NCBI GenBank assembly: GCA_964533735.1
Contig: CAZHMD010000001.1
Coordinates: 62,001-126,000 of the forward strand
Direction: 5' to 3'
DNA: 64,000 nt
From: UBA6107 sp964533735
GTDB lineage: Bacteria; Chloroflexota; Anaerolineae; Anaerolineales; Anaerolineaceae
Numbering within the stretch: position 1 is the first letter of the stretch; every line of letters begins with the position of its first letter. The notes below the pieces were generated by a model. That model worked only from the letters and a program-made list of their open reading frames with translations. It had not been told where the DNA came from and did not search any database. A program made the translations under genes and the position numbers. Shown piece after piece: positions 8,695-17,636 of this stretch.

Positions 8695-10041
8695 ATGATC
8701 GAACTTCCAGATAACGAAATACTGCCATTATCGCTTGAGCACAATTTTTGGACATGGTCTGCTCAATCCAAAGTTTCCCCCATACCCATTAAACGGGCGC
8801 AAGGGGTCTATTTTTGGGATGTGGATGAAAAACGATTCCTTGATTTCAATTCGATGGTCATGTGCGTCAATATCGGCCATGGAAATGAACGGGTCATCAA
8901 AGCGATAAGCGATCAGGCTGGAGAACTAACTTTCGCCGGTCCAGGAATGGCGACCAAACCCCGCGCTTTACTGGGGAAATTATTAGCCGAAGTGGTACCG
9001 CAGGGTTTGACTAAATTCCTGTATACCCTTGGTGGCGCGGATGCAAATGAAAACGCGATCAAATTAGCGCGCGCCTACACTGGAAAACACAAAATCCTCA
9101 CACGTTACCGCTCATACCATGGAGCATCATATGGAGCCATTGCTTTAACGGGGGATCCCCGCCGTTATGCGTGGGAACCAGGTGTGATGCCCGGTGTGGT
9201 GCATTTTCTCGACCCGTATAAATATCGCTCGACTTTCCATCGGATGAACCCTAATATTTCTGACGAGGATTTCTGCAAGGATTACCTCAATCACCTGGAG
9301 GAAGTAATCTTGAGCGAAGGACCTCAGACCATCGCCGCGGTGATGATCGAGCCTGTTACTGGCACCAATGGCATCCTCATCCCTCCACCGGGTTATATCC
9401 AGGGTGTAAAAGCACTATGCGACAAGTACAGCATCCTTTTGATAGCTGATGAGGTTATGACGGGATTTGGAAGAACGGGAAAATGGTTTGCTTTGAACCA
9501 TTGGAATGTCATTCCGGATATTATGACTATGGCAAAGGGAATAACATCAGGTTATGCCCCGCTTGGTGCAGTGGCGATGAAACCCGAAATTGCTGCCACA
9601 TTTAACGAGCGGGTCTTTGAAGGTGGATTAACCTTTAACGGGCACCCCATCTCGCTTGCTGCTGCCATTGCCAACATTAATGTGATGCAGTCAGACCACC
9701 TGATTGAGAAGGCAGAAAAATCCGGCCAGGTGATGGCTGAGATGATGGCAGAACTTGTTGACAGACATCCTTCAGTTGGTGAGGTACGGTCAATTGGTTT
9801 GTTTGGAGCAATTGAATTAGTAAAAAACAGGGAAACGCGTGAACCGGTTTGCCCATTTGCCGGGACAAGTGCAGAAATGACAGCGCTGAAGAAATACCTG
9901 CTGGAAAAAGGATTGTTCCTGTATACCCATTGGAACCTTTTATTGGTAATCCCCCCATTAATCATTACTGATGAACAACTGGCAGAAGGTTTTTCAATCC
10001 TTGATAAAGGTCTTGAAATTACTGATAGAATCGCTATGTAG
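8695..10041 (+). CDS. Class III aminotransferase
   Basis: A PLP-dependent fold-type I aminotransferase of about 448 residues. Seen motifs are YTLGGADANENAIKLAR for cofactor binding, SYHGASYGA, LIADEVMTGFGRTG with the PLP-binding Asp, and MAKGITSGYAPLGAV with the Schiff-base Lys. The N-terminal LEHNFWTWSAQ and overall form resemble taurine/omega-amino acid aminotransferases, but the amino donor cannot be assigned. An ATG at 8680 is in frame; I prefer 8695 because GAGGG lies 4 nt before it. It is followed 11 nt later by trxB, so the two are probably co-transcribed. Confidence 0.85.
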   Translation: MIELPDNEILPLSLEHNFWTWSAQSKVSPIPIKRAQGVYFWDVDEKRFLDFNSMVMCVNIGHGNERVIKAISDQAGELTFAGPGMATKPRALLGKLLAEVVPQGLTKFLYTLGGADANENAIKLARAYTGKHKILTRYRSYHGASYGAIALTGDPRRYAWEPGVMPGVVHFLDPYKYRSTFHRMNPNISDEDFCKDYLNHLEEVILSEGPQTIAAVMIEPVTGTNGILIPPPGYIQGVKALCDKYSILLIADEVMTGFGRTGKWFALNHWNVIPDIMTMAKGITSGYAPLGAVAMKPEIAATFNERVFEGGLTFNGHPISLAAAIANINVMQSDHLIEKAEKSGQVMAEMMAELVDRHPSVGEVRSIGLFGAIELVKNRETREPVCPFAGTSAEMTALKKYLLEKGLFLYTHWNLLLVIPPLIITDEQLAEGFSILDKGLEITDRIAM

Positions 10042-10052
10042 AAGGTGAAATT

Positions 10053-10982
10053 ATGAGTGGTGAACGGAAAACTGAAAAAGTGATAATCATTGGTGCTGGT
10101 CCGGCAGGATCATCGGCAGCATTATATGCCGCGCGCGCTGAATTATCGCCTCTGGTCCTCACTGGGATTCAACCCGGAGGACAGGCTGCATTAACCCACA
10201 CAATTGAGAATTACCCGGGTTTCCCCAACGGAGTTGGTGGCGCTGAAATGGGTGACCTTTTCCAAAAACAAGCAGAGAGATTTGGTGCCATATATGAGTT
10301 TGACACTGTCATCGCTGTTGATTTTCAACAATACCCCTTTCTTGTGAAGACCTACAGTACAAATTATTATGCTGAGAGTGTGATCATCGCATCAGGAGCC
10401 AGCCCGGTGTTACTGAACGTTCCCGGAGAAGCTGAGATGGTAGGTTCGGGGGTTTCTTATTGTGCTACATGTGATGGTTGGTTTTTTAAGGAAAAAAAGG
10501 TTGTGGTTGTGGGTGGTGGCGATAGTGCACTTGAGGAGGCAATTTTCCTCACAAGATATGTTAGTGAAGTCTTGCTGGTTCACCGCCGAACGGAATTCAG
10601 AGCTGGGGCGATACTTCAAAAGCGCATTGGAGAGAACCCAAAAATCAAGCTCGTGCTCGATTCCATAGTTAAATCCATCAATGGAGATGGAAAAGTAAAA
10701 TCGGTAACCATTGAGAATGTAAAGACTGGTGAGCAAAAAAAATTGAGCGTTGATGGTGTCTTCATCTTTATTGGGCATAAACCCAATAATGAGATTTACA
10801 AGGGTCAGATTGATATTGATGACCGGGGATTTGTTGTGGTCAACCAAAAAATGGAAACTAACATTCCCGGAGTATATGCGGCGGGTGAAGCTGCAGATAA
10901 AGAGTTCAAACAGGTGGTCACCTCAGCGGGTATGGGTGCCGCGGCAGCCATAGAAGCCAGCCGTTACCTGAGCAATAAATAA
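10053..10982 (+). CDS. trxB: Thioredoxin reductase
   Basis: A 309-residue low-molecular-weight flavoprotein that transfers electrons from NADPH through FAD to thioredoxin. It shows FAD-binding GAGPAGSSAALYAAR near the N-terminus, the redox pair C137/C140 in CATC, the NADPH site VVGGGDSALEEA followed by HRRTEFRA, and C-terminal GVYAAGEAADKE. All match a complete TrxB. The ATG has AAGGTG at good spacing. It sits 11 nt behind an aminotransferase gene and ends at a hairpin terminator. No thioredoxin gene is in the window. Confidence 0.92.
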   Translation: MSGERKTEKVIIIGAGPAGSSAALYAARAELSPLVLTGIQPGGQAALTHTIENYPGFPNGVGGAEMGDLFQKQAERFGAIYEFDTVIAVDFQQYPFLVKTYSTNYYAESVIIASGASPVLLNVPGEAEMVGSGVSYCATCDGWFFKEKKVVVVGGGDSALEEAIFLTRYVSEVLLVHRRTEFRAGAILQKRIGENPKIKLVLDSIVKSINGDGKVKSVTIENVKTGEQKKLSVDGVFIFIGHKPNNEIYKGQIDIDDRGFVVVNQKMETNIPGVYAAGEAADKEFKQVVTSAGMGAAAAIEASRYLSNK

Positions 10983-10987
10983 ATAAT

Positions 10988-11020
10988 AAACCCCGGAGAA
11001 TAAAATCCGGGGTTTTGTTG
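10988..11020. terminator. Bidirectional hairpin between trxB and the LysM gene
   Basis: A perfect 10-bp stem (AAACCCCGGA / TCCGGGGTTT) with an 8-base loop spans 10988-11015. The plus side runs into TTTTGTTG and the minus side into an A/T-rich tail. It lies between two convergent genes and probably stops both transcripts. Confidence 0.85.
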
Positions 11021-11034
11021 ATTATTCACTTGTG

Positions 11035-12186
11035 TTATGGCGTGGGAGTGGGGGCAGTTCCAGTGCCGGACCACCCGAATACACGGAATTCACTGCTGGT
11101 ACCATAAGTTTCATAAATAGCTTGCCCATCACTGGTTGTGTCTGTTTGACGCACAACTACCACCCACCAACGGAATATATGATTGCTGTTGTCCGTTGGC
11201 CTCATACTGGCAGGAACTGTAAACCTTGTCTCAGTTACATATTGGGTGATTTTCTTGGCTTCCCCGGAAGTGACGTCAATGACTGTAACTGCGTACCTTT
11301 CACCTTCACGAAGGGTGCTGACGGCAGACCATTGTAAAACGATAGTGTCTGTGAGGTTGTTATATACAATTCCATCTACCGGCAGAAGCAAGCTGGGTGC
11401 AATATAGGGCGGAGGTAAGGTGGCCGTGGGGGTTGGTCCTGCAGTCGGTAGACGCTCGCATAAAGGCAAACTAAGGTTCATCCCCACCATGACATTATCT
11501 GAGACTAATTTGTTGAACGACTTAATTGATTCAATGCTGATGTTGTAGTTTATGGAAATTGAGCTTAGGGTGTCTCCCTCCTTGATCTGATAGGGGACAG
11601 TACCGCAAGACAACTGGGTTGCTTCAGCAGGACTTAAAGTCGATGTGGGTAAGGCTGTTGGCTTCGGGGTGGGTACCGGGATGAGCAATTTTTGACCGAC
11701 TGAAAGAGTTCCGCATTCAGGTGGAAGATTGTTCAGGTCAACAATACTTTGAACACTGATACCGTAACGGGCTGCAATTGAACTGCAGAATTCACCGGCA
11801 GCAACAGTATGCTCCTTCGGAGGTTCTGGTGTGTTAGTTGGAGCCTGCGTTGGTTCTACTGTTGGCGAAGGAGTGCTGGTATTGGTTGGCGTGAGCGTGA
11901 TCGTTGGTGTTGCGGTTGGAGCTGTAACTCTACCTGTCGTTTGCAGGATGAAGAAGATCAAAGCCGCGCCAAGTCCAAGGATCAGGATGATTAAACCAAT
12001 GGCAGCTGGAAGACTCAATTTAAGCTCCGGCAATTTTGGGCTCTGGATAGGACTTGCAGTCACACTTGTTTTTTGACTGACTGCAAATGAACGGCCGCAC
12101 ACTAAACAACGGGTTGCGTTTTCGCTAAGACGCGTTCCGCATGTTGGACACACTTTACTATTTGAGGTTGTAGATTCTGGACTCAT
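11035..12186 (-). CDS. Zinc-ribbon, membrane-anchored protein with two LysM domains
   Basis: 383 residues in this order: an N-terminal zinc ribbon (C13, C16, C27, C30), a hydrophobic membrane segment at about 57-82, a Thr/Pro-rich linker, two LysM domains (around 128-172 and 195-240; AAGEFCSSIAARYGIS and KEGDTLSSISINYNIS), another Pro linker and a C-terminal beta-rich domain. LysM domains bind peptidoglycan glycans. The ribbon would face the cytoplasm and the LysM part the wall, so it may link an intracellular partner to the cell wall. A TATAAT lies at 12227-12222 on the minus strand upstream. The role beyond wall attachment is not known. Confidence 0.75.
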   Translation of the reverse strand: MSPESTTSNSKVCPTCGTRLSENATRCLVCGRSFAVSQKTSVTASPIQSPKLPELKLSLPAAIGLIILILGLGAALIFFILQTTGRVTAPTATPTITLTPTNTSTPSPTVEPTQAPTNTPEPPKEHTVAAGEFCSSIAARYGISVQSIVDLNNLPPECGTLSVGQKLLIPVPTPKPTALPTSTLSPAEATQLSCGTVPYQIKEGDTLSSISINYNISIESIKSFNKLVSDNVMVGMNLSLPLCERLPTAGPTPTATLPPPYIAPSLLLPVDGIVYNNLTDTIVLQWSAVSTLREGERYAVTVIDVTSGEAKKITQYVTETRFTVPASMRPTDNSNHIFRWWVVVVRQTDTTSDGQAIYETYGTSSEFRVFGWSGTGTAPTPTP

Positions 12187-12250
12187 ACTCTCTTCGATTC
12201 TCTAGAATTAGTGAAGTCAAAATTATAACATCACCACTAACCTGGTTACT

Positions 12251-12278
12251 TTGCAAGATCCATCCTGTATGTTATTCT
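12251..12278 (+). promoter_or_regulatory. Promoter for hemW, suggesting a leaderless mRNA
   Basis: TTGCAA (12251-12256), a 16-nt spacer and TATTCT (12273-12278) lie directly upstream of the ATG at 12286. Only 7 nt separate the -10 box from the start codon and no Shine-Dalgarno is present, so transcription would begin at or next to the ATG. Confidence 0.45.
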
Positions 12279-12285
12279 CAATTGT

Positions 12286-13494
12286 ATGGCACTAATCAGT
12301 ATTTACATCCATATTCCGTTCTGCACCAGAAGGTGTAGTTATTGTGATTTTAACACATATGCCGGATTCAACCACCTCATCCCCAGATACATGGAAGCTC
12401 TCAATAAGGAAATAAAAATCGTTGCCAACCAGGTGGCGAAAAATGATCAGGTTCATACAATTTTTTTTGGGGGTGGTACACCCTCATTAATTCCCATAGA
12501 ATACTTCGAAAAAACACTGACCAGCGTCCAAGCCAGCTTTACGGTACAACCTCACGTTGAGCTCACACTTGAAGCTAACCCAGGTACGGTTACAAAAGAT
12601 TACCTGCACGGTTTGAATCACCTAGGGTTTACAAGAATAAGCCTTGGTATGCAATCCGCGAATGCGGATGACCTGCGAGTGCTGGAAAGGCAGCATGGTT
12701 TTGACCAGGTTAAACAAAGCGTGATATGGGCAAAAGAGTCTGGTTTTGCACACATAAATTTGGACCTCATATTTGGAATTCCCGGTCAAACCTTGAAAAA
12801 CTGGAAGGACTCTCTTGCAGCAGCGCTGGACCTCGGGGTCGACCATCTCTCACTCTACTCGTTAACAATCGAAACAGGAACTCCGCTTGAGCATGCCATT
12901 GGAAGCGGTGACATACAATCCCCTGATTCCGATCTGGCGGCAACCATGTTTGAATACGCCATTAAACACTTATCGCAGCACGGATTCTATCAATATGAGA
13001 TCTCCAACTGGTCGACGCAGAAAAGTAACCGCAGCGTGCATAACCTGCAGTATTGGATCCTTCAACCGTATCTTGGATTTGGTGCAGGGGCTCATGGCTA
13101 TTACAACCATCTCAGGACGGAAAATATACCCGGGATACTGGATTACATCCAAAGCATTGAGAATGCAACAAGCAAACCTTATGATTTTTCCCCGGCTGAA
13201 TTCAAGCAGACCCGATTGACTTTGTGGGATGAGATGCAAGAGTTTTTAATGCTGGGATTCAGGTTAACTGAGGACGGTGTTTCAAAAACAGCATTCGAAG
13301 CAAGGTTTCATCACAAACTATTTGATCTCTTTTCAAAGCAGTTGAATTTTCTCAGCAAATTAAAACTAGTAGAGGTCCATGCACAGGATGACGACAGGAT
13401 AAGGTTGACGAAGCGGGGTGTCTTATTTGGGAATCGAGTATTTGGGGAATTTGTGGGCAATAATGAACCTGCAGAGTTAAAAATCTCTGTTTAA
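12286..13494 (+). CDS. hemW: HemW-type radical SAM protein (heme chaperone)
   Basis: A 402-residue radical SAM enzyme. The N-terminal CxxxCxxC (C13, C17, C20) in FCTRRCSYCDF binds the 4Fe-4S cluster and SAM. The residue two positions after the last Cys is Phe, not Cys, which marks HemW rather than true HemN coproporphyrinogen dehydrogenase. FFGGGTPSLI, LEANPGTV and LDLIFGIPGQT follow, and the C-terminal winged-helix portion (DGVSKTAFEARF) is complete. HemW is known as a heme-inserting chaperone, so this gene alone does not show heme synthesis. It overlaps the L,D-transpeptidase gene convergently by 4 bp. Confidence 0.88.
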   Translation: MALISIYIHIPFCTRRCSYCDFNTYAGFNHLIPRYMEALNKEIKIVANQVAKNDQVHTIFFGGGTPSLIPIEYFEKTLTSVQASFTVQPHVELTLEANPGTVTKDYLHGLNHLGFTRISLGMQSANADDLRVLERQHGFDQVKQSVIWAKESGFAHINLDLIFGIPGQTLKNWKDSLAAALDLGVDHLSLYSLTIETGTPLEHAIGSGDIQSPDSDLAATMFEYAIKHLSQHGFYQYEISNWSTQKSNRSVHNLQYWILQPYLGFGAGAHGYYNHLRTENIPGILDYIQSIENATSKPYDFSPAEFKQTRLTLWDEMQEFLMLGFRLTEDGVSKTAFEARFHHKLFDLFSKQLNFLSKLKLVEVHAQDDDRIRLTKRGVLFGNRVFGEFVGNNEPAELKISV

Positions 13495-14537
13495 TAAACC
13501 AGTACCTGAGTGCCATAACCGGTTGTCGTCATTTTTGACATATCCACCGCGGGTGTAACCCAGCGGAATAACCATTTGGCTTCCTCTGTTTTCATATTAA
13601 CGCATCCATGGCTCATGCGCCCACCAAAATTCTGGTGCCAATAGGTTCCATGGAATGCTACACCGGTTTCAGGTTCGAAAAACGAAGCCCACGAAACACC
13701 AGGCAGGATGTAAGCTTCGGGATCAAATACCAATTGTCCGCCACCCATATGTTTTGACGGCATCTTGGTTTGCACATGGAAATATCCTTTTGGTGTTCTC
13801 CAGGATATCCCGACTGGTGGTTGATAATCAAGTCCAGACGAAATCTTTGTATGGAGAACGACACTGTCATACTCATATGCAGTCAATTCCTGCTTATCCA
13901 GCGATACTTCAATACGTTTTTTCTCTGGGGGCACATCTGGGGATAGAGGAGTAGTCTCAGAGAGGTCGATCAAGCGCATGTGTGTTGCAGGAACGTAGTA
14001 ATCCAGGTTGGCAAAAGATTGGAACATCTCATCGCGGATGCGATACCAGGGTTCCCCATCCGGACCTTCAACCAAACCAATAACCCAGTGTACTGAGCTG
14101 TGATAAAGACGGTATAACTGTGTCCAGGTATTTTTTGAGGTTAATAGAAAACTTTGTGAATAAGGCACGGTGATTTCAGCAGCGTGCAATCCTTCACTGA
14201 TCGAAGGGGGCACGTTGTTGATCTTTACCGTGACCCTTTGAACATGCGAAGAGTGAATGTAACCACCCCAAACGCGGTACCAGAGGGGACTATACGTGGG
14301 CTTTTTATCTGAAATAACTTCGTAATAAATATTAACAATTTCATCTCGAATTCTTTGGAAAAGGATCTTACTAGTTTCATCTGGTTGACTGTAGACGCTA
14401 ACAGATGTATCTGCCACACGCAAAAGCTGGTCACCATCCTGCAGTTCGCTAAAATCGAAAGATGGGCGGAAAGCCAGACCAGCCAAGCCTAACCCAGAAA
14501 GTTTAAGAAAATTCCTGCGAGATAATTTAGGACTCAT
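13491..14537 (-). CDS. Tat-exported L,D-transpeptidase (YkuD family)
   Basis: A 348-residue exported enzyme. The N-terminus SRRNFLK followed by a hydrophobic stretch is a twin-arginine signal, unusual for this family, which is mostly Sec-exported. The C-terminal YkuD domain has the catalytic motif HGTYWHQNFGGRMSHGCVNM with nucleophile Cys in SHGC. Such enzymes form 3-3 crosslinks in peptidoglycan or attach proteins to it. The middle region (about 40-200) has SH3-like repeats that may bind the wall. An extended -10 box lies 9 nt upstream of the ATG, with no Shine-Dalgarno. Confidence 0.88.
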   Translation of the reverse strand: MSPKLSRRNFLKLSGLGLAGLAFRPSFDFSELQDGDQLLRVADTSVSVYSQPDETSKILFQRIRDEIVNIYYEVISDKKPTYSPLWYRVWGGYIHSSHVQRVTVKINNVPPSISEGLHAAEITVPYSQSFLLTSKNTWTQLYRLYHSSVHWVIGLVEGPDGEPWYRIRDEMFQSFANLDYYVPATHMRLIDLSETTPLSPDVPPEKKRIEVSLDKQELTAYEYDSVVLHTKISSGLDYQPPVGISWRTPKGYFHVQTKMPSKHMGGGQLVFDPEAYILPGVSWASFFEPETGVAFHGTYWHQNFGGRMSHGCVNMKTEEAKWLFRWVTPAVDMSKMTTTGYGTQVLVY

Positions 14538-14546
14538 AGTGTCTGA

Positions 14547-14555
14547 ATTATACCA
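14547..14555 (-). promoter_or_regulatory. Extended -10 promoter for the L,D-transpeptidase gene
   Basis: On the minus strand TGG-TATAAT ends 9 nt before the ATG at 14537. No Shine-Dalgarno sequence intervenes, so the mRNA is probably leaderless or nearly so. Confidence 0.55.
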
Positions 14556-14623
14556 AACGTAATCGGTCGTATAGTCTCAGAAACGCAGTTCTTAGTGTAA
14601 ATGCAATGTAAGGAAATTGAGGA

Positions 14624-15412
14624 TTATTCGGAAAACGCATTTGAAATAGAAAAATCGTTTATTTCATCTGAATATTCACCTGCTTTTTCTCCGCGGTTAC
14701 AAAAAGACCTGTACTGACAGAATTTGCAGTGCTGTAGTCTCTCCGTCAACGAGAAATCTTCAGCTTCGTTTTGCATTATCTCAATCAGGAGGATCTCCAA
14801 TTCTGATTTTTGCAGTAGATAGGTGGATTGGTCATATCCAAACTTAATTGGATGGTCAGGGAAAGCCGGATACCAGTAAATCATTTCGATGTTTTCCGAT
14901 TGCGCATTTTTCAGATTATTTGTCTCACAAAGAATCTGTAATACCAACGGGTAGATCAGGGTTTGCATGCGTTTTCCCAAGTTGGTACGTTGAGGTAGAT
15001 TAATGTTCGTTTTCCAGTCATAAATGAGGTAGTGCCCGCTTGGGTTGGTAATAAGAAGGTCAAAATGGACCGTAAGACGATAATTTAAAAACGGTATCGT
15101 GATGGCCTTTTCTGGTTGAAGGTGCGGTGCAGGCTGCAATCCCAGCCCTATGAACGCATCCCACCATTGAAGTATCTCAGGGGAGCTGATGGACTCACGT
15201 ATCGCCGTCTCTGGAACGCCACAAAAGTACTGGTTACAGAGGAGGTGAAATTCAGCTCCAAGCGCAGTTCGTTCCTCTTGCAATCTTGTCAGCTCGCTTT
15301 CCAGTGCAGGCCATTGAAGCTGCTGGACTTCTTTAAGGTAAAATCTGCGTTTACAGTCGACATAATTCTGTAAACTATTCTGGCTAAAAATGAAATTATC
15401 CGCGAGGAGCAT
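14624..15412 (-). CDS. Stand-alone Fe-S PD-(D/E)XK nuclease (AddB/RecB nuclease-like)
   Basis: 262 residues. The nuclease core is visible as H56, D118 (HFDLL), D132-W-K134 (YDWKT) and the downstream QxxxY (Q150, Y154), the arrangement of RecB/AddB-type nuclease domains. One Cys near the N-terminus (C20) plus C229, C232 and C238 in C-x2-C-x5-C reproduce the four-cysteine 4Fe-4S pattern that closes the AddB nuclease domain. Here that domain is a separate protein. It overlaps the UvrD helicase gene by 17 nt and ends the four-gene run, so it is likely the cutting subunit of that complex. It is not a Cas4 by context, as no CRISPR is near. Confidence 0.82.
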   Translation of the reverse strand: MLLADNFIFSQNSLQNYVDCKRRFYLKEVQQLQWPALESELTRLQEERTALGAEFHLLCNQYFCGVPETAIRESISSPEILQWWDAFIGLGLQPAPHLQPEKAITIPFLNYRLTVHFDLLITNPSGHYLIYDWKTNINLPQRTNLGKRMQTLIYPLVLQILCETNNLKNAQSENIEMIYWYPAFPDHPIKFGYDQSTYLLQKSELEILLIEIMQNEAEDFSLTERLQHCKFCQYRSFCNRGEKAGEYSDEINDFSISNAFSE

Positions 15413-17636
15413 TAGAATTCTCCAGGTAATTTAGCAATGCCTGTAATGGCAGCGCTATAGTGCAATTCTCTCTTTTTCCAGTGTTCCAGGTAATTATCAA
15501 TGATTCCCTGGCGCGTGTAATACCAACATATAAAAGACGGATTCTCTCTGCAGCATATTCTCTACGAGATAACCGTGTTGCTTCGCCAACCACAAACTGA
15601 TCTGTATCAAAACTGCCCTCAGCTACAGCTTTTAATATACTAATCAACTCTGCTTCCAAGTTTAAATGATCCTTGATAAACCATTTTTCACCTTTATACA
15701 AATCCTCTTCCTGCAAAGAGGGGAAGTCATAGTTGTTTACTGACATCAAGTAAACGCGATCCCATTCCAACCCTTTGGATTTATGGAAAGTTGTTACGAG
15801 CACTTTCCCTTTGTGAGATTCAGGGTTAAATCCATTATCGTCATCGCTGAAACCAATAAATTTCCTTTCATTGCGGCTAATTGCAGATATTTCTTCAATG
15901 AACTGCAGCATTTGATATTCAGGGTGATTGCGTAATGCAAATTCCAATACAAGCGAAAGTTTATGGACAAGGGCAAGATCCTGGGGTGAATTAAAGAGAT
16001 CGCTTCCCATAAGCAGTAGAAGCTGATCCACCGGCAAAGAAGCAGCAGACTGCCACCGTTGCTGCAGCGCAACAAAAGATGCCAAGGGTCGTTTTTCAGT
16101 CCCGACACCCATCTCCAATAATCTTGAAACCTCATTATCTGGTTTCTCGTGAGGGTATAGCAAATCCTCAAGGAGGCGCATCTTGCGGAGTTGAATAACC
16201 AGGTTGGAGAGCTCGGTGGTTTCTGAAGCTTCCAATCCTTTAAATTGCATGTACAGGTCAAAGGAATTGGTAAATTTGGCTGAATTGGAGGGATCTGCCA
16301 ATGACATGAGGCATTTTTCGATCAACCGGGTCACCTTCCTGGTGTGATCGGTGCTCTGTAATAATTCGACCAATTCCACACCGGCCAATTGAAGGGCTTC
16401 TACCACTTGCTCGGCGTAGAAGCCGATCGGACATAGAATTGCGGTTGTTTTCCCCGGATTTTCAAGGATCCATTTCTTTACCGATTTAACGACCACATTG
16501 ATTTCCTGGTCCGGTTTTAAGGGTTGTTTATTGATATAGATGGAATCATGATGATCTGGTGGGTTCGGCTGCGGGTCATTCGCTGGTGCCGGAAGGATGT
16601 AAGGCTGGTTTAGGGATCCCCGTAAATCTTCAACAGGATGTTGGTTGTTGGTCCAATCAATTAAATAATTAGCCAGATTGATGATACTGAGATTCGATCT
16701 GCCGGAATTGGCCAGGTCTCTGGTAAGTACATTTTTTTCACCGAGAAAGTCCCTGAGGAATTTCGGACTGGCGGTGGTAAATGTGTCGTAAATCGCCTGA
16801 TTTGTGTCGCCCACGCGCACCCAATTGCCATTATCTCCCACCAGGTTACGCAGGATCCTCTCCTGGATCGCTGAGGAATCCTGGGCTTCGTCTTCTAGGA
16901 TATAAGGCCAGCGATTCTGTAAACGGATTCTAAAACATTCGTCAGACTCAAGGACTCGCAAAGCCAATTTGGTTAGATCAGTGAAATCAACGGTGTTCCT
17001 GAAGCGCAACCCCCGCTGATATTCAGAAAAAACCTCAAGCCCAAAGTCGAATAATGGGTGGTCTATTTGAACCTTGTCTCTTAACTTGGTCAACGAAGGT
17101 GGATCAAGCGACATATCCTTGGCTTGCTGGATGAAACTGGAAGCAATATCAGACATCGAGGAATACCATTGCTTTTGCACATAGGATTGTTGGGAACGGT
17201 CTATGGAGGTTTCAAGGTATTCATCTTCGATCTCCGGGTGGTCCCGGAGATAGGCGGTCGTTATTTGCTCCAGGATCATGCCGGCTTCATTTTCGTCAAT
17301 GATAGCAAATTGCTCTGATACACCCGCCAAGTCCGGGCGTTCTTTAATAATGTCGTGCGCAAGGCCGTGTAAAGTGCGCACCCGATAACCAATTTTTTGC
17401 ATCAACCCTGATTTTTGCATGAATTGAGAGATACGTGTGGAAAAATTATTGACAGCAGAATTCACCAGTGTGACAATGAGGATTTCCTGTTCATCTGTGA
17501 CCAGACCTTTAGTGATTAACAGTGCCGCCAAATATGATAGTGTATGTGTCTTTCCACTTCCGGGGACAGCGGGAACGCCCATACGTCCTGATTCGAACTT
17601 AAGGATTTCCTGCTGCATTGGCCGTGGTTTAAACAT
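15396..17636 (-). CDS. UvrD/AddA-like superfamily 1 DNA helicase
   Basis: A 746-residue SF1A helicase with all key motifs intact: Walker A AVPGSGKTHT near residue 24, motif II DEAQD with the catalytic Glu, the motif III/IV region GDTNQAIYDTF, motif V TTFHKSKGLEWDRVYL and motif VI LYVGITRARESL. It should be the ATP-driven 3'-5' DNA motor. It has no C-terminal nuclease domain, unlike AddA or RecB; that domain is supplied by the next gene. The stop overlaps the nuclease gene by 17 nt, and the start lies inside the end of the AddB-like gene by 8 nt, pointing to translational coupling. Confidence 0.88.
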   Translation of the reverse strand: MFKPRPMQQEILKFESGRMGVPAVPGSGKTHTLSYLAALLITKGLVTDEQEILIVTLVNSAVNNFSTRISQFMQKSGLMQKIGYRVRTLHGLAHDIIKERPDLAGVSEQFAIIDENEAGMILEQITTAYLRDHPEIEDEYLETSIDRSQQSYVQKQWYSSMSDIASSFIQQAKDMSLDPPSLTKLRDKVQIDHPLFDFGLEVFSEYQRGLRFRNTVDFTDLTKLALRVLESDECFRIRLQNRWPYILEDEAQDSSAIQERILRNLVGDNGNWVRVGDTNQAIYDTFTTASPKFLRDFLGEKNVLTRDLANSGRSNLSIINLANYLIDWTNNQHPVEDLRGSLNQPYILPAPANDPQPNPPDHHDSIYINKQPLKPDQEINVVVKSVKKWILENPGKTTAILCPIGFYAEQVVEALQLAGVELVELLQSTDHTRKVTRLIEKCLMSLADPSNSAKFTNSFDLYMQFKGLEASETTELSNLVIQLRKMRLLEDLLYPHEKPDNEVSRLLEMGVGTEKRPLASFVALQQRWQSAASLPVDQLLLLMGSDLFNSPQDLALVHKLSLVLEFALRNHPEYQMLQFIEEISAISRNERKFIGFSDDDNGFNPESHKGKVLVTTFHKSKGLEWDRVYLMSVNNYDFPSLQEEDLYKGEKWFIKDHLNLEAELISILKAVAEGSFDTDQFVVGEATRLSRREYAAERIRLLYVGITRARESLIITWNTGKRENCTIALPLQALLNYLENSNAPRG

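Noticed and set aside
11800..11930. Repeated Thr/Pro codons in the LysM gene (and likewise near 20950-21060) as DNA repeats
   Set aside because: They are low-complexity linkers of exported proteins, without exact tandem units.
14624..15412. Cas4 identity for the Fe-S nuclease
   Set aside because: The cysteines and nuclease residues would also fit Cas4, but there is no CRISPR array or cas gene, and the overlap with helicases supports an AddB-type role.
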